Below are positions 52,400 to 63,869 of a stretch of 64,000 nucleotides of DNA, in pieces. The stretch spans positions 3,472,001 to 3,536,000 of the forward strand of contig OZ020244.1 in assembly GCA_963971285.1 (NCBI GenBank), written 5' to 3'. The notes beneath the pieces are model-generated. The model did no database searches. It saw only the letters and a list, made by a program, of their open reading frames with translations, and was not told the origin of the DNA. A program made the translations under genes and the position numbers. Position 1 is the stretch's first letter, and each line of letters begins with the position of its first letter. Source of the DNA: Astropecten irregularis (Eukaryota; Echinodermata; Asteroidea; Paxillosida; Astropectinidae).

Positions 52400-54928
52400 T
52401 CACTCAGTAGTGCTGGTGGTGGAGTCATCCTGGGCAATGCTGGCTCGATGGTACATCAGGAAACAGTTCCCAGGGCAGAGGTTGACCCCACAGACTGGAC
52501 AGCCTCGTCTGGTTGTCTTCGGCTTTCCGGACTTGGTACAGTTGTTGGTGAGGCGACACCACTTGCAATACCGGGCATTTCTGCCTGGCATTTTAGTAGA
52601 GTAGTGGCCTCTGCTGTTGTGTTCTGGCACTGGGCGGTATCCACGTACTTGTCGGGCAACATCCCCTCTACAGAAACCAGCTATCAGTTCCATGGCCACC
52701 TCGTGGACGAAGTTGGAATGTGTCATCGTGGTTGCACTGGTGGATGGAGATGGGTGATGTGATGTTCCCTCTCGGTCGCTGTCGCTGTCAGTTTGCTCAC
52801 TGTCGCTGATGTGTTGATGATGGTGCTTCTTGTAAGCCAGCCAAGCGTTTACCCTGGCCACATCCAACAAAAAATACAGGATGGGTCGCCACCAGAACTG
52901 CGATTTCCTTGATGATGTGTGGTAAGATCTGAGCTGGTCACCACGGTCGACGCCTCCCATATTTTTAGTATAGTCCACAACATGAGGAGGAGCAGGGATG
53001 ATCTTTGCTCTCAGCCGGCCTGCGGTCTCGTCGGGGCATTTCCTCCTCACGTTGTGCACTGCAGGATCTCTCCATCCTTGGTGGGCAGAAGACAGCAACA
53101 TCATGACGCGGCTGTCCTTCCACACTGCTGCAGTGAGCTGGCCATTCTGCCTAGTGTAAAAGGTTCCTCTTGGTGTTTTGGCCATCTTCGTCATCTTCTG
53201 CCTGTTTGGGTTGGTGTTCCTGGAGGAGAAATCTGCGGGGAGCCCCTTGCTGCCACTCTTCACAGCTCCAGTCAGGTAGGTGCGTTTGGCTAGCAATGAC
53301 CGTGCCAGCTGCACTGAAGTGTACAGTTTATCAGTGAAGATATGGTGGTACACATTCAGATGATGCTTGGCGACGGTCATTGCTATGTCGTGCATCTTGG
53401 TCGGGTGGTCAGATATTGGATGCGTCATGAAGTTCAGGAAGAACCCGGAGGCAGACTCAGCGATGACGTAGATTTTAAAGCCAGCGCGAATTGGCTTGAG
53501 TGGCATGAAGAATTTCCTCACGCTGGCTTTAAATCCACGATATTTAATCATCGCCTCATCGATGGCCAATTCCCGGCAGGGATTATATAACTTCAAGCAG
53601 CGCTTTCGGACTTTGTCCCACAGAGGTTGAAGAGGGTACAGGGGACGCTTGCGCTTGGTCAAGTAGCGATGGGCCTTGTCACGAATCAGGTCAGGATCTT
53701 TGGCTGGATCATTGCAGGCAAGGTGTTGGCTTAGCTGATCAAACCGGTTCCTGGTCATCGTTGTGGAAAGCAGGTTGTTCCTAAAGAGTGGGCTTGACGA
53801 CCAGTAGTCCTTGTAGTTGTTCACTTTGACAAGGCCCATCGCTAGATGGATGCCAAACCAAGCCTTCACTTCATTGACATCAGTTAGCCGTTGCCTCTTT
53901 GACTGCAGATTCTTGTTTGTCCATTTGACAATCAAGACGAAGAGGGCCACAGGGAAAAACTTCAGGAAATAATCAACTGGGCGAGTCTTCTTGCGAAAGG
54001 TTGGCCCGGGAGGTGTCTTGCCGTTGAATCTCCTCAAGGTGACGTCATCAAGGGACCTGGTCCACCCTTCGTCGTCTGGAGCAAAGTCGGCTTGGTAGGC
54101 TGATGGGGGATCCGGATCGTTGTCTGAGTCGGGGTCAACAACTTTTTTCCCCTTCTTTCTTCTTCTTGGCTTGGATGGTCCAGGTGTCTCAATGTCATCT
54201 CCTGTCTCCTCCTCTCCATCCCCTCCACTCCTGACTCTTCTCCTCCTGACTCCTCTCCTCCCCTCCGTCTCTCCTCCTGACTCCTCCACTCCTGACACTT
54301 CTCCTCCTGACACTTCTCCTCCTGACACTTCTCCTCCTGACACTCCTCCTCCTGACACTTCTCCTCCTGACACTCCTCCTCCTGACACTCCTCCTCCTGA
54401 CACTTCTCCTCCTGACACTTCTCCTCCTGACACTTCTCCTCCTGACACTTCTCCTCCTGACACTTCTCCTCCTGACACTTCTCCTCCTGACACTCCTCCT
54501 CCTGACACTTCTCCTCCTGACTCTTTCTCCGGGGACTTAAAAACTGCCACTTCACCGTCAACAGCCAGGGCATCATCTACAAGGACATCCAGCATCTGTT
54601 CCTCCTCACTAGATGAAGTTTCGGCAACCGCTCTATACTTGCGGCCAATGGTAATGCCGGCATCCTTCATACTGGATCGTATGGCAGCCCGCATTCTGCC
54701 TCTCTCCTGCTGAAGTATCCGATCTGCAGCAGCAGGATCGCTCATCTTTGGAAGTGGAGCCTTCCCCTTCTTCTTGCCGCTCCCCTTTCCTTTCTCTACT
54801 GGTGCCTTCTTCATTTTTGCCTTGGGCACATCTCTATGCTTTCTTTTTCCACTATCCATTTTCAAGTAAGTTTCCAACTCCTCTCGGGTCAGACTCTGCT
54901 GCAAGCTTTGCAATTCTCTGGAGCTCAT
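52400..54928 (-). CDS. piggyBac transposase (PGBD-type), intact
   Basis: 842 residues. piggyBac enzymes excise and reinsert DNA at TTAA by a DDD-type hairpin mechanism. Basic N-terminus 1-60; an acidic/Ser patch; a tandem pentapeptide (V/E)SGGE-V repeat at about 137-215, near 15 copies; then the transposase core, with putative catalytic Asp at about 457 (ELAIDEAMIKYRG), 533 (HHIFTDKLYTS) and 661 (MGGVDRGDQ). Conserved KYVIAES-like block (KIYVIAESASG), Trp pair SQFWWRPILYFLLD, and a C-terminal Cys-rich zinc-binding domain, about 788-822 (YCKWC...CPVCG..LCPGNCF). No stop or shift. The repeat is unusual for the family. The TTAA ends 617-660 bp outside the gene fit it as source enzyme. Confidence 0.95.
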   Translation of the reverse strand: MSSRELQSLQQSLTREELETYLKMDSGKRKHRDVPKAKMKKAPVEKGKGSGKKKGKAPLPKMSDPAAADRILQQERGRMRAAIRSSMKDAGITIGRKYRAVAETSSSEEEQMLDVLVDDALAVDGEVAVFKSPEKESGGEVSGGGVSGGEVSGGEVSGGEVSGGEVSGGEVSGGEVSGGGVSGGGVSGGEVSGGGVSGGEVSGGEVSGGEVSGVEESGGETEGRRGVRRRRVRSGGDGEEETGDDIETPGPSKPRRRKKGKKVVDPDSDNDPDPPSAYQADFAPDDEGWTRSLDDVTLRRFNGKTPPGPTFRKKTRPVDYFLKFFPVALFVLIVKWTNKNLQSKRQRLTDVNEVKAWFGIHLAMGLVKVNNYKDYWSSSPLFRNNLLSTTMTRNRFDQLSQHLACNDPAKDPDLIRDKAHRYLTKRKRPLYPLQPLWDKVRKRCLKLYNPCRELAIDEAMIKYRGFKASVRKFFMPLKPIRAGFKIYVIAESASGFFLNFMTHPISDHPTKMHDIAMTVAKHHLNVYHHIFTDKLYTSVQLARSLLAKRTYLTGAVKSGSKGLPADFSSRNTNPNRQKMTKMAKTPRGTFYTRQNGQLTAAVWKDSRVMMLLSSAHQGWRDPAVHNVRRKCPDETAGRLRAKIIPAPPHVVDYTKNMGGVDRGDQLRSYHTSSRKSQFWWRPILYFLLDVARVNAWLAYKKHHHQHISDSEQTDSDSDREGTSHHPSPSTSATTMTHSNFVHEVAMELIAGFCRGDVARQVRGYRPVPEHNSRGHYSTKMPGRNARYCKWCRLTNNCTKSGKPKTTRRGCPVCGVNLCPGNCFLMYHRASIAQDDSTTSTTE
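54285..54525. repeat. 15-bp coding minisatellite in the transposase gene
   Basis: About 16 units of TCCTCCTGACACT(T/C)C. In the sense frame (minus) it encodes SGGEV/SGGGV. The other frames stay open (a 197-codon plus-strand frame and a 180-codon minus one), but these are shadows. Confidence 0.95.
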
Positions 54929-55543
54929 AACTCAGGAACAGTCAACATGAGACTGGGGAAGAGCCCCAGAAATGACTCTTATTTATAGCAAATTTTGCCA
55001 TTGAAATGGTAATTATTATGTAATGTTATTTAACACTTACCTTTTAAGTCCATGTGTTATTACATAAGACAGATTATTATGGAAATATTATTATTCATAA
55101 AAAACTTACCCCAACACATGTCTATTGGGATGTCTCCACAAAAATGGTATCATCCACATTCCACTTTAGTTGTTATACCCTTTCTTCACTACATTGCATA
55201 CAATAAACTATACCCTTGTAATTCAAAGCACAAACAATGCAATGTAACAACAACAACAATGTACAGTGTATGCACAAGTACTTACCTTTGTAATCCAACA
55301 AGAAACCTATTCAAAGCATAGACAATACAAAAAATCAACAGCACATCTAAAATAGTAAAAAATTGCAATGATTGCAATGACCATGAATACTCAACATAGC
55401 ACATTCCAACAGTATCACTCCACAGTGCTAGTACTCATCCTATCAAATCCCAACACTCTGTCAAAAGTGTACCCTACTCAGCCTAACAGATCCCAACAAA
55501 ACATAATGTTGGAGTTTAAAGGGCCTGGGGGCGTTAGGGTTAA

Positions 55544-58500
55544 GATACATATGCACAGCAAGTTGCTAATGCTTGGAAAATTCAAAAGGAAACGTGATCT
55601 TTCAATTCAAAACAGATTTTGATAATTAATTTCAAGTTGAATACAAAGATGCCAGATTCAAATTTCATTCCTCTATAATGTTCTCCTGATTTGAGCAGAA
55701 CTTAATGTGTGTAGCTTTAAGAAATTATAAAACGTAAATGTAGCATTAGCATTCTATATACATCAAAATTTCCTGCTTTCCCAATTTCGATAGCAATCAT
55801 TTAAATAGAGTGAATCCACTTTTAGCGCTTATTCATTTTTCTTGAGTACTATTTTGATGATTGCAAGAACAAAATATCAATAGCCCTAAATATTCAGACT
55901 TAAAAAAAATTTATGGTTTATAGGATGGATAATGTAATTCAGCTGGGATTGGGGTACCAATTTCAAATAATCTCAAAAGTTTTGTACTGAGTAATTTATG
56001 ATCTAGAAATGAACAAGCCAATGAAATTCTATCAGTACATGTATGTGCAGCCTCGAGCTATCCTGAATCCCTGTACCATCAATTGTCGGATTGTCATGCT
56101 GCATTTTGTGCATGTCAAATCAGTGACGGCTACATCAAACGGAGCGCTAACATCATGATGCGATTTGTATTTTTGTGTCTACGCTGTGTGTGTGCAGCAT
56201 ACTTCATTTCTGCATCCAAATATGGGCAGTATCATGGACATCAAGTGTTATTCTTTGAGCTGGCGATCAAAACCATGAAGGAAATTTCTGTCCATGGAGA
56301 TTTGTGCTGCTGTTTTGCATCTGTAATCTGTTGTGCTTCTTATAAATTCATATGACCACCCTCAGCTTCAAAACAAAAACGAAAAATATCAGTGATCTTG
56401 AAAATTTGGAAAGTGCCTTGGTGAAAAAAGTGTAGGCCTACTACTTCACATCTTGAGAAAAACCTTGTGATACTGGAATTATGTGCTACGTTGAAATAAG
56501 ATGCGATGTAATTGCTTGTCACAGTTTCAACATCTGATAAGAAAATTGTCAGTGAAAGTCTGAAACCTCTGATTATTGTTGCATAGATGTATGCCGTGTG
56601 TTACATGCCCTGATTTGTGTTTGCGCCGAGCCCGAGTCTCTTGCAATTGGCGATCCCTGCCCATGTTGTGCTGCAAAGTGCCCAAGTGGAATGGAAAAGG
56701 ATCACTAATGGATCTGTAAACAATCTCAAGATTGCTTTGCCTGGATACTGCATTGTCAACTGTTGCAGTGCTCGCCTGTCATCGATATTGCTCTCTCACA
56801 TTTAATGCAAACCTCTTCTCACATGCTGTATTGCCACCCTGTTAATTACCAGCACGTCACAATCGTCAATTATCAAAAAGCCTGCAGCTTCAGAGCTTAA
56901 TTACTCCAGCGGACTGTCACTCTTGATTGTGCTTGAAGCCAGCATGATGGGAAAGAGTCTCACCAGTGATAGACGCTTGGCCAAAGTCTCATCACAAATT
57001 AAGACGGCCGCACCACACTTAAAGCCATAAGCCGTAAAATGTGGATGAGTGATTGGAATAAAGGCTGTGATATTCCTGTCGGATCCTGCTTCATCAGTGC
57101 TGTGCCTCATCATTTGGACAGTTCTGGAGGAAATGAAACAGTGTTGCCATGGAAACCGCATCTACTGAATATATTAACCGTGATTCAATTCTGTTGAATG
57201 ATTAACAGTTCAACATAAGCCTTTGTAATTATGTATTCCATAAGTATATCCCCATTGGTATTAAGAGGAAGTTTTGCCAAACTTCCAAAGAAAATTGTAG
57301 GAAAATTAAGTCAATACATCTTTGAATTTGTCTGGGAGAAAACAAAATTCTGACACATGGGTTCCAAATAAAAATATGCTTGTCACTGCATTCATCTTGT
57401 GTGGACAACCTCAAAGCCTGGATTCTGAATTACGCCCTGGATGTTTGCAAAGCTGCTTCATCGTTGCGTCAGTGAACTTTTCCTTCTGAACTGTACATGC
57501 CTACGTCTACTACTATCGACACGGGACCGACCTATCAACCTTCAGCAATACCTCAAACTCCTTCTGCCAAACATCTCATCTGGATGCAGACCAAGTGTGC
57601 CACTTCTGTGATTGTCCACATGCTGTTGCATGTGCTGGATGCCTCACCGATCTACATGCTACATATTGAGCGTGCACCAACCTCATATTCACACTTGGAG
57701 TGCAGAACTTTTCATCATAATCCGTCAGCGTATCCTGCTCTTCAGCTCGATGAAGCTGTTTGCTCTTAATTCGTTGCTATTGCAACTGAATGTGACAAAA
57801 GAGCTATGATTTGTGAGGTAAGGGCATTTGTTGCCATTTTCTACCATTTTGTGTCACCATTTATGCTGCCACCATATATCGGAGGAAATAGTGCTCTACA
57901 TTTATTGTTGTAATTGTGATAGTGAAATCAGTGAAATTGATGTGATCTCGGATGGACTACTTTGTTCTTGATAACACCTTTCTCATGGAGAGCAGTTATC
58001 AACCAAATTTTGCTCATTTTGATTGTGCACTGCTTAAACAGTTTTGTATTCTTCAACATATTTTGCCTTCAGTCGACAATGTGAATTGTGTACAACAGTT
58101 TTTAGTGTTTGAAAAGAAAAGTGATATTTTTATACGGATGACAAAGAAATTGTTTTTATATGTACATAACATGGAAATCAGAGTATTTATTTAACAGTAC
58201 TGAAATGAACGCCGATGCAATGAAATCCCGGATGCCTTTAAAAATTCTACTTAAAAACGACAGTGCTACTACTTTGTGTAATCTGTTGAGTGTGATGCAA
58301 TGACTCACATATTACGTGCAATCTGAATGTTTTGTATTTGAATGTGAAGATCTCTTCATGTGCAATGTGGATATGAGTGATACTATTACTGTGAATTCCC
58401 TCAATGTGCAATGATTCAAGTGAAATATAAAAACCAAGATTTTGTTAAGAGTACGTGTTGCTGTACTGCCTGAAACACCGCCACTGTTAAATTGCATTGA

Positions 58501-58879
58501 TTCAGTGTAGTGTGTACTCGTATGGAGGAATACACAATACCCCACAAAAACCTGCAGGGGCTCATGTTTTGTGTGCCTATTATGTTTCCACCTGATCTCA
58601 TAGGAACCTACATGTTCGTTCATCGTGACGTCGTATCAACAGCCTACTCTTACGGTGTGTGTGATCATTATTATGTGCTCTGCGGAAAAACCTTCAGCTG
58701 TTCTGCCCAAATGCTGAATCAGGAATGTCAAGAACTGTGTTTATGTGAAGCCGATCTTCAATGTTGAAATCAAAGAACATTTCTTGTGTGCTGGAGAAAA
58801 AGCTGCAAATTCGTTAGCGATGGAAACAGAGCAAGTGGATCCAGCATTTCTCTAGTTCATTACGGAGGACATTCGCGTG
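55544..58879. other. No gene supported; possible distal RBM15 3' UTR
   Basis: Largely single-copy-looking, free of MITEs and of TACATGTA clusters, unlike its surroundings. That would fit a long RBM15 3' UTR split by the piggyBac, but frames here (for example 56083-56355, 57497-57769) show no domain, and no poly(A) site is decisive; AATAAA occurs near 57056 and 57367. Confidence 0.35.
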
Positions 58880-59040
58880 TTCCAGGCCTGGAATTAAGTT
58901 CTGAAAGGGGCAAGGCCACTTTTCCATTGCAAGGGGCACTTCCATTGGAAAAATCATAATGTCTATGGAAATAGATTAAGAACCAGGGCAATGAAGGCCA
59001 TGGCCTCCATGGCCTCCGTTTTATTCCAGGCTTGGTGTTC
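58880..59040. repeat. Dispersed repeat, copy of 32165-32395 family
   Basis: CCAGGCCTGGAATTAAG at the left pairs with TTTATTCCAGGCTTGG at the right; the body has CATTGCAAGGGGCACTTCCA and GAAGGCCATGGCCTCC. A MITE-like layout. Confidence 0.6.
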
Positions 59041-59327
59041 TGCAAAGTCTACATGTATGAGCCCATGGAGTGCCAGTTCTTTTTTATTGAAGTCAGCCTG
59101 ACCAGGAAGGAAATCGCCTTACCACTTTTGTGAATCTATGAGGAAGTTCCAGCATCGTTATGCCATGTATCTTCCGGCCAGCCATGCTAAGTCGTCATCG
59201 GAAAGAACTGGTTTCTGGCTAGTGTCCTGATAACATCATATAATCAGGGTACATGTAGTTGCCCTAAAGAGGAAATCGAATGAAAGAAACCAAGTGTAAT
59301 ATTAGTACTTTTACTTTTAAAACCACT

Positions 59328-59368
59328 CACATGTACATGTACATGTACATGTACATGTACATGTACAG
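59328..59368. repeat. (ACATGT)n microsatellite
   Basis: About six perfect units of ACATGT, the pure form of the motif that is scattered through the MAPKAPK2 intron. Confidence 0.9.
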
Positions 59369-60835
59369 TCAAATCTCACATGGTGAAGTCTGTTGAAATG
59401 ATTGTTTAACAGGTCTTTGTTACATAAAAGCAGAAACATCTGTGTAACTTTGAAATCAGAAAATTCCGAGCTACAAGAATTATTCTCAAATGAAATTGTT
59501 TTTTACATTGTGGTTGGACTGTACATGTACATTTGCATTAATCTTTTCCATTACTTCAGCAGTGCTGTGAATTTATACATTGTATGCCTTGTGAATTTTT
59601 AGACAATGGGATTTACTTTGTTTTAAGACAATTGGGATATTAATTTTAAGTTTTCAGTTCCCCTTTCGAGTTTTGGCCACATGCATGGTTTGGATAATAA
59701 TTATTTTATCAATTTCATCTGCCAAATTCATGATCATGCAAAGCTATACAAAATATGACAAAATTATTGCTCATTTTTGGTTGGTTTTCATAAATATGAC
59801 CCCAAAAAGTCCTATTAATTTTGAAAATGTAAGCCAATGGTTGAAACTCACGACTTTGCAAAATGTGAAAACTGCAACAATGGCCAAGTTGCATCTCACC
59901 TTACAAAAATGTTAAAATTCTCAATTCTCAACAAAAACGTGTACCGGTACAACTCAGGCAGAGAAATTTCAACCAAAGTTTAATCCTATGGTAAACTTCA
60001 CATAAAGAAATGATTTATTTTGAGATTGGGGACATGTTGTATTGGAGATTGCAATGAAATAATTAATTCACCGATCTAATTAGCCACTGAATAACATGTG
60101 TGCAATGACCATATGTTCCCCTCCTATGCCAAACTGCACATTTCAATGCGCACGAGTCACACATGGCCGCACGCGCGTCAAACCATAGCACATCCATGGC
60201 ATAAATCATGGCCGATTGTTTAGAAACAAATGGGGGCAACCAGGCAAGGCTAATGGATAGTACTATTGACATTGCTTTTTTTCAAAATGACTCCCCAGCC
60301 ATGCCAGCCATAATACGAGTGTTAGCCTCAAACTGTACATTGCTACATATACATTGAAATTTATACCAAAAACACAATTTAAGGTTTTTGAAGTGGTACA
60401 TGTACTAGGGTGTTTTATATGTTGTAATGATAAAGGTTATACACATTTTGTATTGCGTGCGTGTAAATCTCTGTTACATTTAGTATTGTACAAAAACCAA
60501 TCATAAGATACATGTACCATGTAATGTACATGCTTGCCTCTTTGTAAGTAGCCTTATCTTCCTGTTCCAAATTTACTGGACTACCAATTATCTATCATGT
60601 AGTGTGAAGCAGTGTTTTTGCTTGATCTTTGCATTGTACTGGACATATTGGTCCCAGATGAGGTCATACTTACAGAAAGGATCCAGTGTGATCTGCATAT
60701 GTACGTGTATGTTATTGTTTCACTGACAGCCTATTTCCTATAATTGTTAATAGCCACAAGGCAATCATGATGATTGTATGAGAGACACTTATGGTAAAGG
60801 AGCATTTCAAGGGGTACCAAGGCAATGAGCAACAT
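59369..60835. other. No gene seen
   Basis: AT-rich with scattered TACATGTA words. The frames at 59402-59602 and 59673-59915 have no motif or splice context. Confidence 0.5.
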
Positions 60836-61012
60836 GACAATAGCGCTCCGCACTAATGACGTCACAAAATCCCTGTATGTCAGACAAACATTGACTCACA
60901 TACGTAGTGTACATGCACGCGCACACCCACATACGTGTGCATGGTTGCAATGTACATGTATGTCTGAGATCCGGTGCTATTTTTAGCAGAAGTGCGGAGC
61001 GCTATTGACCTG
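60836..61012. mobile_element. Short foldback element ('CAATAGCGCTCCGCAC')
   Basis: TGACAATAGCGCTCCGCAC at the left pairs with GTGCGGAGCGCTATTGACC at the right, with a 140-bp interior that includes CATACGTGTG/CACACCCACATACG words. There is no coding capacity. Confidence 0.65.
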
Positions 61013-61280
61013 TTTGCTTCAGTCAGCTGGTCAGGTTCTTACCCTGTTGTGCACACATTGCTTACTCTCAAAGAACTACTGTACTCATTTACATCAGACA
61101 CTTTGCTATAGGCCTTATTCATGCCGCATCCATTTGTCACCTTCTTTGTATTTTCATTGGAAAAGATCACACCAATTCTAAAAAGAAAATGGGTACCAGA
61201 CTATTTTGAATCCAAGCCTCGGTTTGATTGCACTGCTTCGAATGCAGGATGGATGCACTGTGAATAATGCCTATTGATCA

Positions 61281-61433
61281 GGGGTCGCTTTCATGAAGCC
61301 CTACGATCAATCGTAACTCAAGTTACTAAGCATACCCTTTGTATCCTACATCATGTACATAGGGCTGCAATGCATCACAAGTCCCACTATTGATAATAAA
61401 AAGTTACGATGAGTTTGGTGAAATCGGTTTGAC
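61281..61433. mobile_element. MITE, family B copy (inverted order)
   Basis: GGGGTCGCTTTCATGAAGCC and CTACGATCAATCGTAACTC on the left; TTACGATGAGTTTGGTGAAA and TCGG on the right. In the other orientation relative to 22636. Confidence 0.75.
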
Positions 61434-62040
61434 AACCCTGACCCCCTAGGGTGTGTGCAAAATCATACTAAAATGTTAGTATGATTTTGTAAACCAGCAT
61501 GTTCAGTAGGAAATCAGTTCAGTTGTAAAAAAAGTAGGACAAAAAAAAGATGAAGCTTTCAGATTCATTTTGTTTATAGATGAGCAGAGTTCACGGTTTC
61601 ATTCCTTTGTTCGTTTCACAGCTTTCATTCTGCTGGTATCTTTACAGTATGATGAGAAACAAAAATGTCCTTCAAAACCTGACATCGCACATGATATGCA
61701 TTGAATTATCCCACTAAATAGTGAGATTTCTCTCGACTGCTGTACATAAAATCAGATTGCTTCACAAATGACGTTCTTAAGGCTTCATCTTTCATTCTTA
61801 TTGAATTGAATTAGTTTAATATTTAATGAACTTACAGTTGTACATGGCTTATTCTGCAAGCATATATTATGTATGTGCATAGGGGGAACATTTTACATAT
61901 TGTAATGTACATGATATGTGCAATGCAGGCTGGGATGGAACTTCAGTACATAGCCTTTGCACGACAGCTATCATGGACATTGTTATAAATGATTTTTGTT
62001 GGGGAGATAGAATTATGCAAAATAGGCTTGCCCTTCACCA
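61434..62040. other. No gene seen
   Basis: A short hairpin AAAATCATACTAAAATG/TTAGTATGATTTT at about 61460-61490; otherwise nothing supported. Confidence 0.45.
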
Positions 62041-62280
62041 GAGGTCAATTTCATGGCCCTGCTAAGCACAAAAAATTGCTTAGCACAAAAATGTCTTGCC
62101 CAGTAAAACCAACAACAGTTAAAAATTTCATTTGATATTCATGGTCAGCGAACAACAGCCAAATACAATCACAAGTGATACACAACGCTTGGATATTTGG
62201 TTGTTAATCCTGTTTTTATTCAAACTGAAATGTCATGCTTAGCAAATTTTTGTGCTAAGCAGCGCCGTGAAATTGGCCCC
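62041..62280. mobile_element. MITE, family A copy
   Basis: Ends GGTCAATTTCATGGCCCTGC and GCCGTGAAATTGGCCCC; inner GCTAAGCACAAAAAATTGC pairs with GCAAATTTTTGTGCTAAGC. Confidence 0.75.
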
Positions 62281-62433
62281 AGGTGAGCACTGCGTACTCA
62301 GCTATCTTGGAGGGCTGTCTTTTGTATGCCAATCAGATTCATTGTGAGCTTTGAAGATTTTGCAAAGCCGAGCAAAGAAAAAAAATGCTGTAGGCAATGC
62401 CCTCTAAGATGGCCACTTTGCAACAGGTGTACA

Positions 62434-62590
62434 GGGGTCAATTTCACAAAGCCCTATGATCGATCGTAACTTGAGTTATGGAGGATAACCCATTGTATCC
62501 TATGTAGGGCTACAAAGTCTGCAATGCATCATACATGTATAAAGTGCTACAATTGATAGAAAGTTACGATGAGTTTGGTGAAATCGACCA
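62434..62590. mobile_element. MITE, family B copy (inverted order)
   Basis: GGGGTCAATTTCACAAAGCC and CTATGATCGATCGTAACTTG on the left; TTACGATGAGTTTGGTGAAA and TCGACC on the right. Confidence 0.75.
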
Positions 62591-63600
62591 CAGCTCTGTT
62601 GAAGGGACTTGACTGACATTATCCCTTAATATTAATAACACAGTCTGCGTCTTCAAGTACATTGGAAGATGCACAACATACATGCTGCCCGAGTGTAGCA
62701 TGGGTACTATGTACTGTTTTTGCAATGCCTTTTCACCTGCAATTTGCACAAAGATATAGTGACATGATTTCATGATTATGAAAACCACGGCCATTTTTTC
62801 TAATTCGTTCTAGACCCATGGCAATGAGGCAATTACCATGGGCCCCAAGGCAGCTCTCCATTGCCTCTTGTGTAGCTCAAGCCCCGCCCATGCATCCATT
62901 GTATTCTGTGCGTCTTAATTAATTCATGTCTTTTGGATCCATGCATTGTCTTGTGTATAATTCCTTGTACATGAATTTACACATGGCAGGCAAAGAGCAA
63001 CAGATTAGAAAACTAATTTTGAGGTGTTTTTGGCCTCTTTCACGAACATATTACAGATATTACTTTTATGCACATCGTTATTAAGAGAATTTGTTTTTTT
63101 ATCATTGCGTGGGTTTCTCCAAAAAATGAGATCGTTTGTTTTCCTTTTTATGTTTGATAACAAGTAATAATGCTTTCAAGTAATACACAATCCTTAATTG
63201 AACAAGATCAGATGTGAACATTGTTTTGTTTTTGTTTGTTTTTCTTGTAAATGTCATTTTTTAAATGTATTTTTTATGTGTACTGCACTTCAATTAAAAA
63301 TGAAAACATTCGGGCATATTATATTACATACTGTACAGTCGTTAGTAGTTTGACAAGGGAGTGACAAAATTTCTGCAGACTAAAAACCAAACAATGTGAC
63401 CATTGTCATTAATGTATACAGTGTGTATTTAGATTGATCTGTTGTTGAAACACGTAATGTACAGGTACTCTATTGTGTGTGGCCCATTGTTCTGTGGTAT
63501 TTGAAAGTCCTTGATAATTACATGTACGTCAACAAGAACAGAACAATAGAATTCAAAAGCTGATTGTCTTTGTGTCTTTTCTTATCATACTGTAAACATG
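62591..63600. other. No gene seen
   Basis: AT-rich intergenic sequence without definable repeats or exons. Confidence 0.5.
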
Positions 63601-63603
63601 GTA

Positions 63604-63817
63604 AAGGCCTTTTCACACGACGCTGAAAAAACTCAACCGTTGAGAAATTCTCTCATGGTTGCGAAATCTTACAAAAGTGTCATCGTGTGAAAGGACACCA
63701 ATGCTTGAGAGTGGCCGACGTCCCTGGTGAATCCTTGAGAGATTTTGACCGAGGTCCAGACCCATGAGAGAATTTCTCAATGGTTGAGAGTTTTTTTAGC
63801 GTCGTGTGAAAAGGCCT
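63604..63817. mobile_element. MITE, family G copy
   Basis: Ends AGGCCTTTTCACACGACGCT and AGCGTCGTGTGAAAAGGCCT are perfect complements; inner TTGAGAAATTCTCTCATGG pairs with CCATGAGAGAATTTCTCAA. Cleaner than the copy at 39902. Confidence 0.9.
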
Positions 63818-63869
63818 AAATGCGCTTGTTTGACATTAGGATATGCTGGTTTGATTTGCCAAAGATTTT

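Larger units (their letters stand above)
51743..55539 (-). mobile_element. Complete piggyBac transposon, 3797 bp, TTAA target duplication
   Basis: TTAA at 51739-51742 and 55540-55543 flanks the inverted ends CCCTAACCCCCTAG (left) and CCCTAACGCCCCCAGG (right, complement). Subterminal signals occur on both sides: CTCAGCCTAACA at 51778 and 55477, and about nine copies of a T(C/T)CCAACA word (51791, 51842, 51885, 51901 inverted, 51983, 55403, 55447, 55490, 55506 inverted). The one gene inside is an uninterrupted transposase on the minus strand. This is the layout of an autonomous, possibly recently active copy. Confidence 0.92.

Noticed and set aside
54034-54713. 180-codon (minus, other frame) and 197-codon (plus) frames
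   Set aside because: Shadows of the 15-bp repeat within the true transposase frame.
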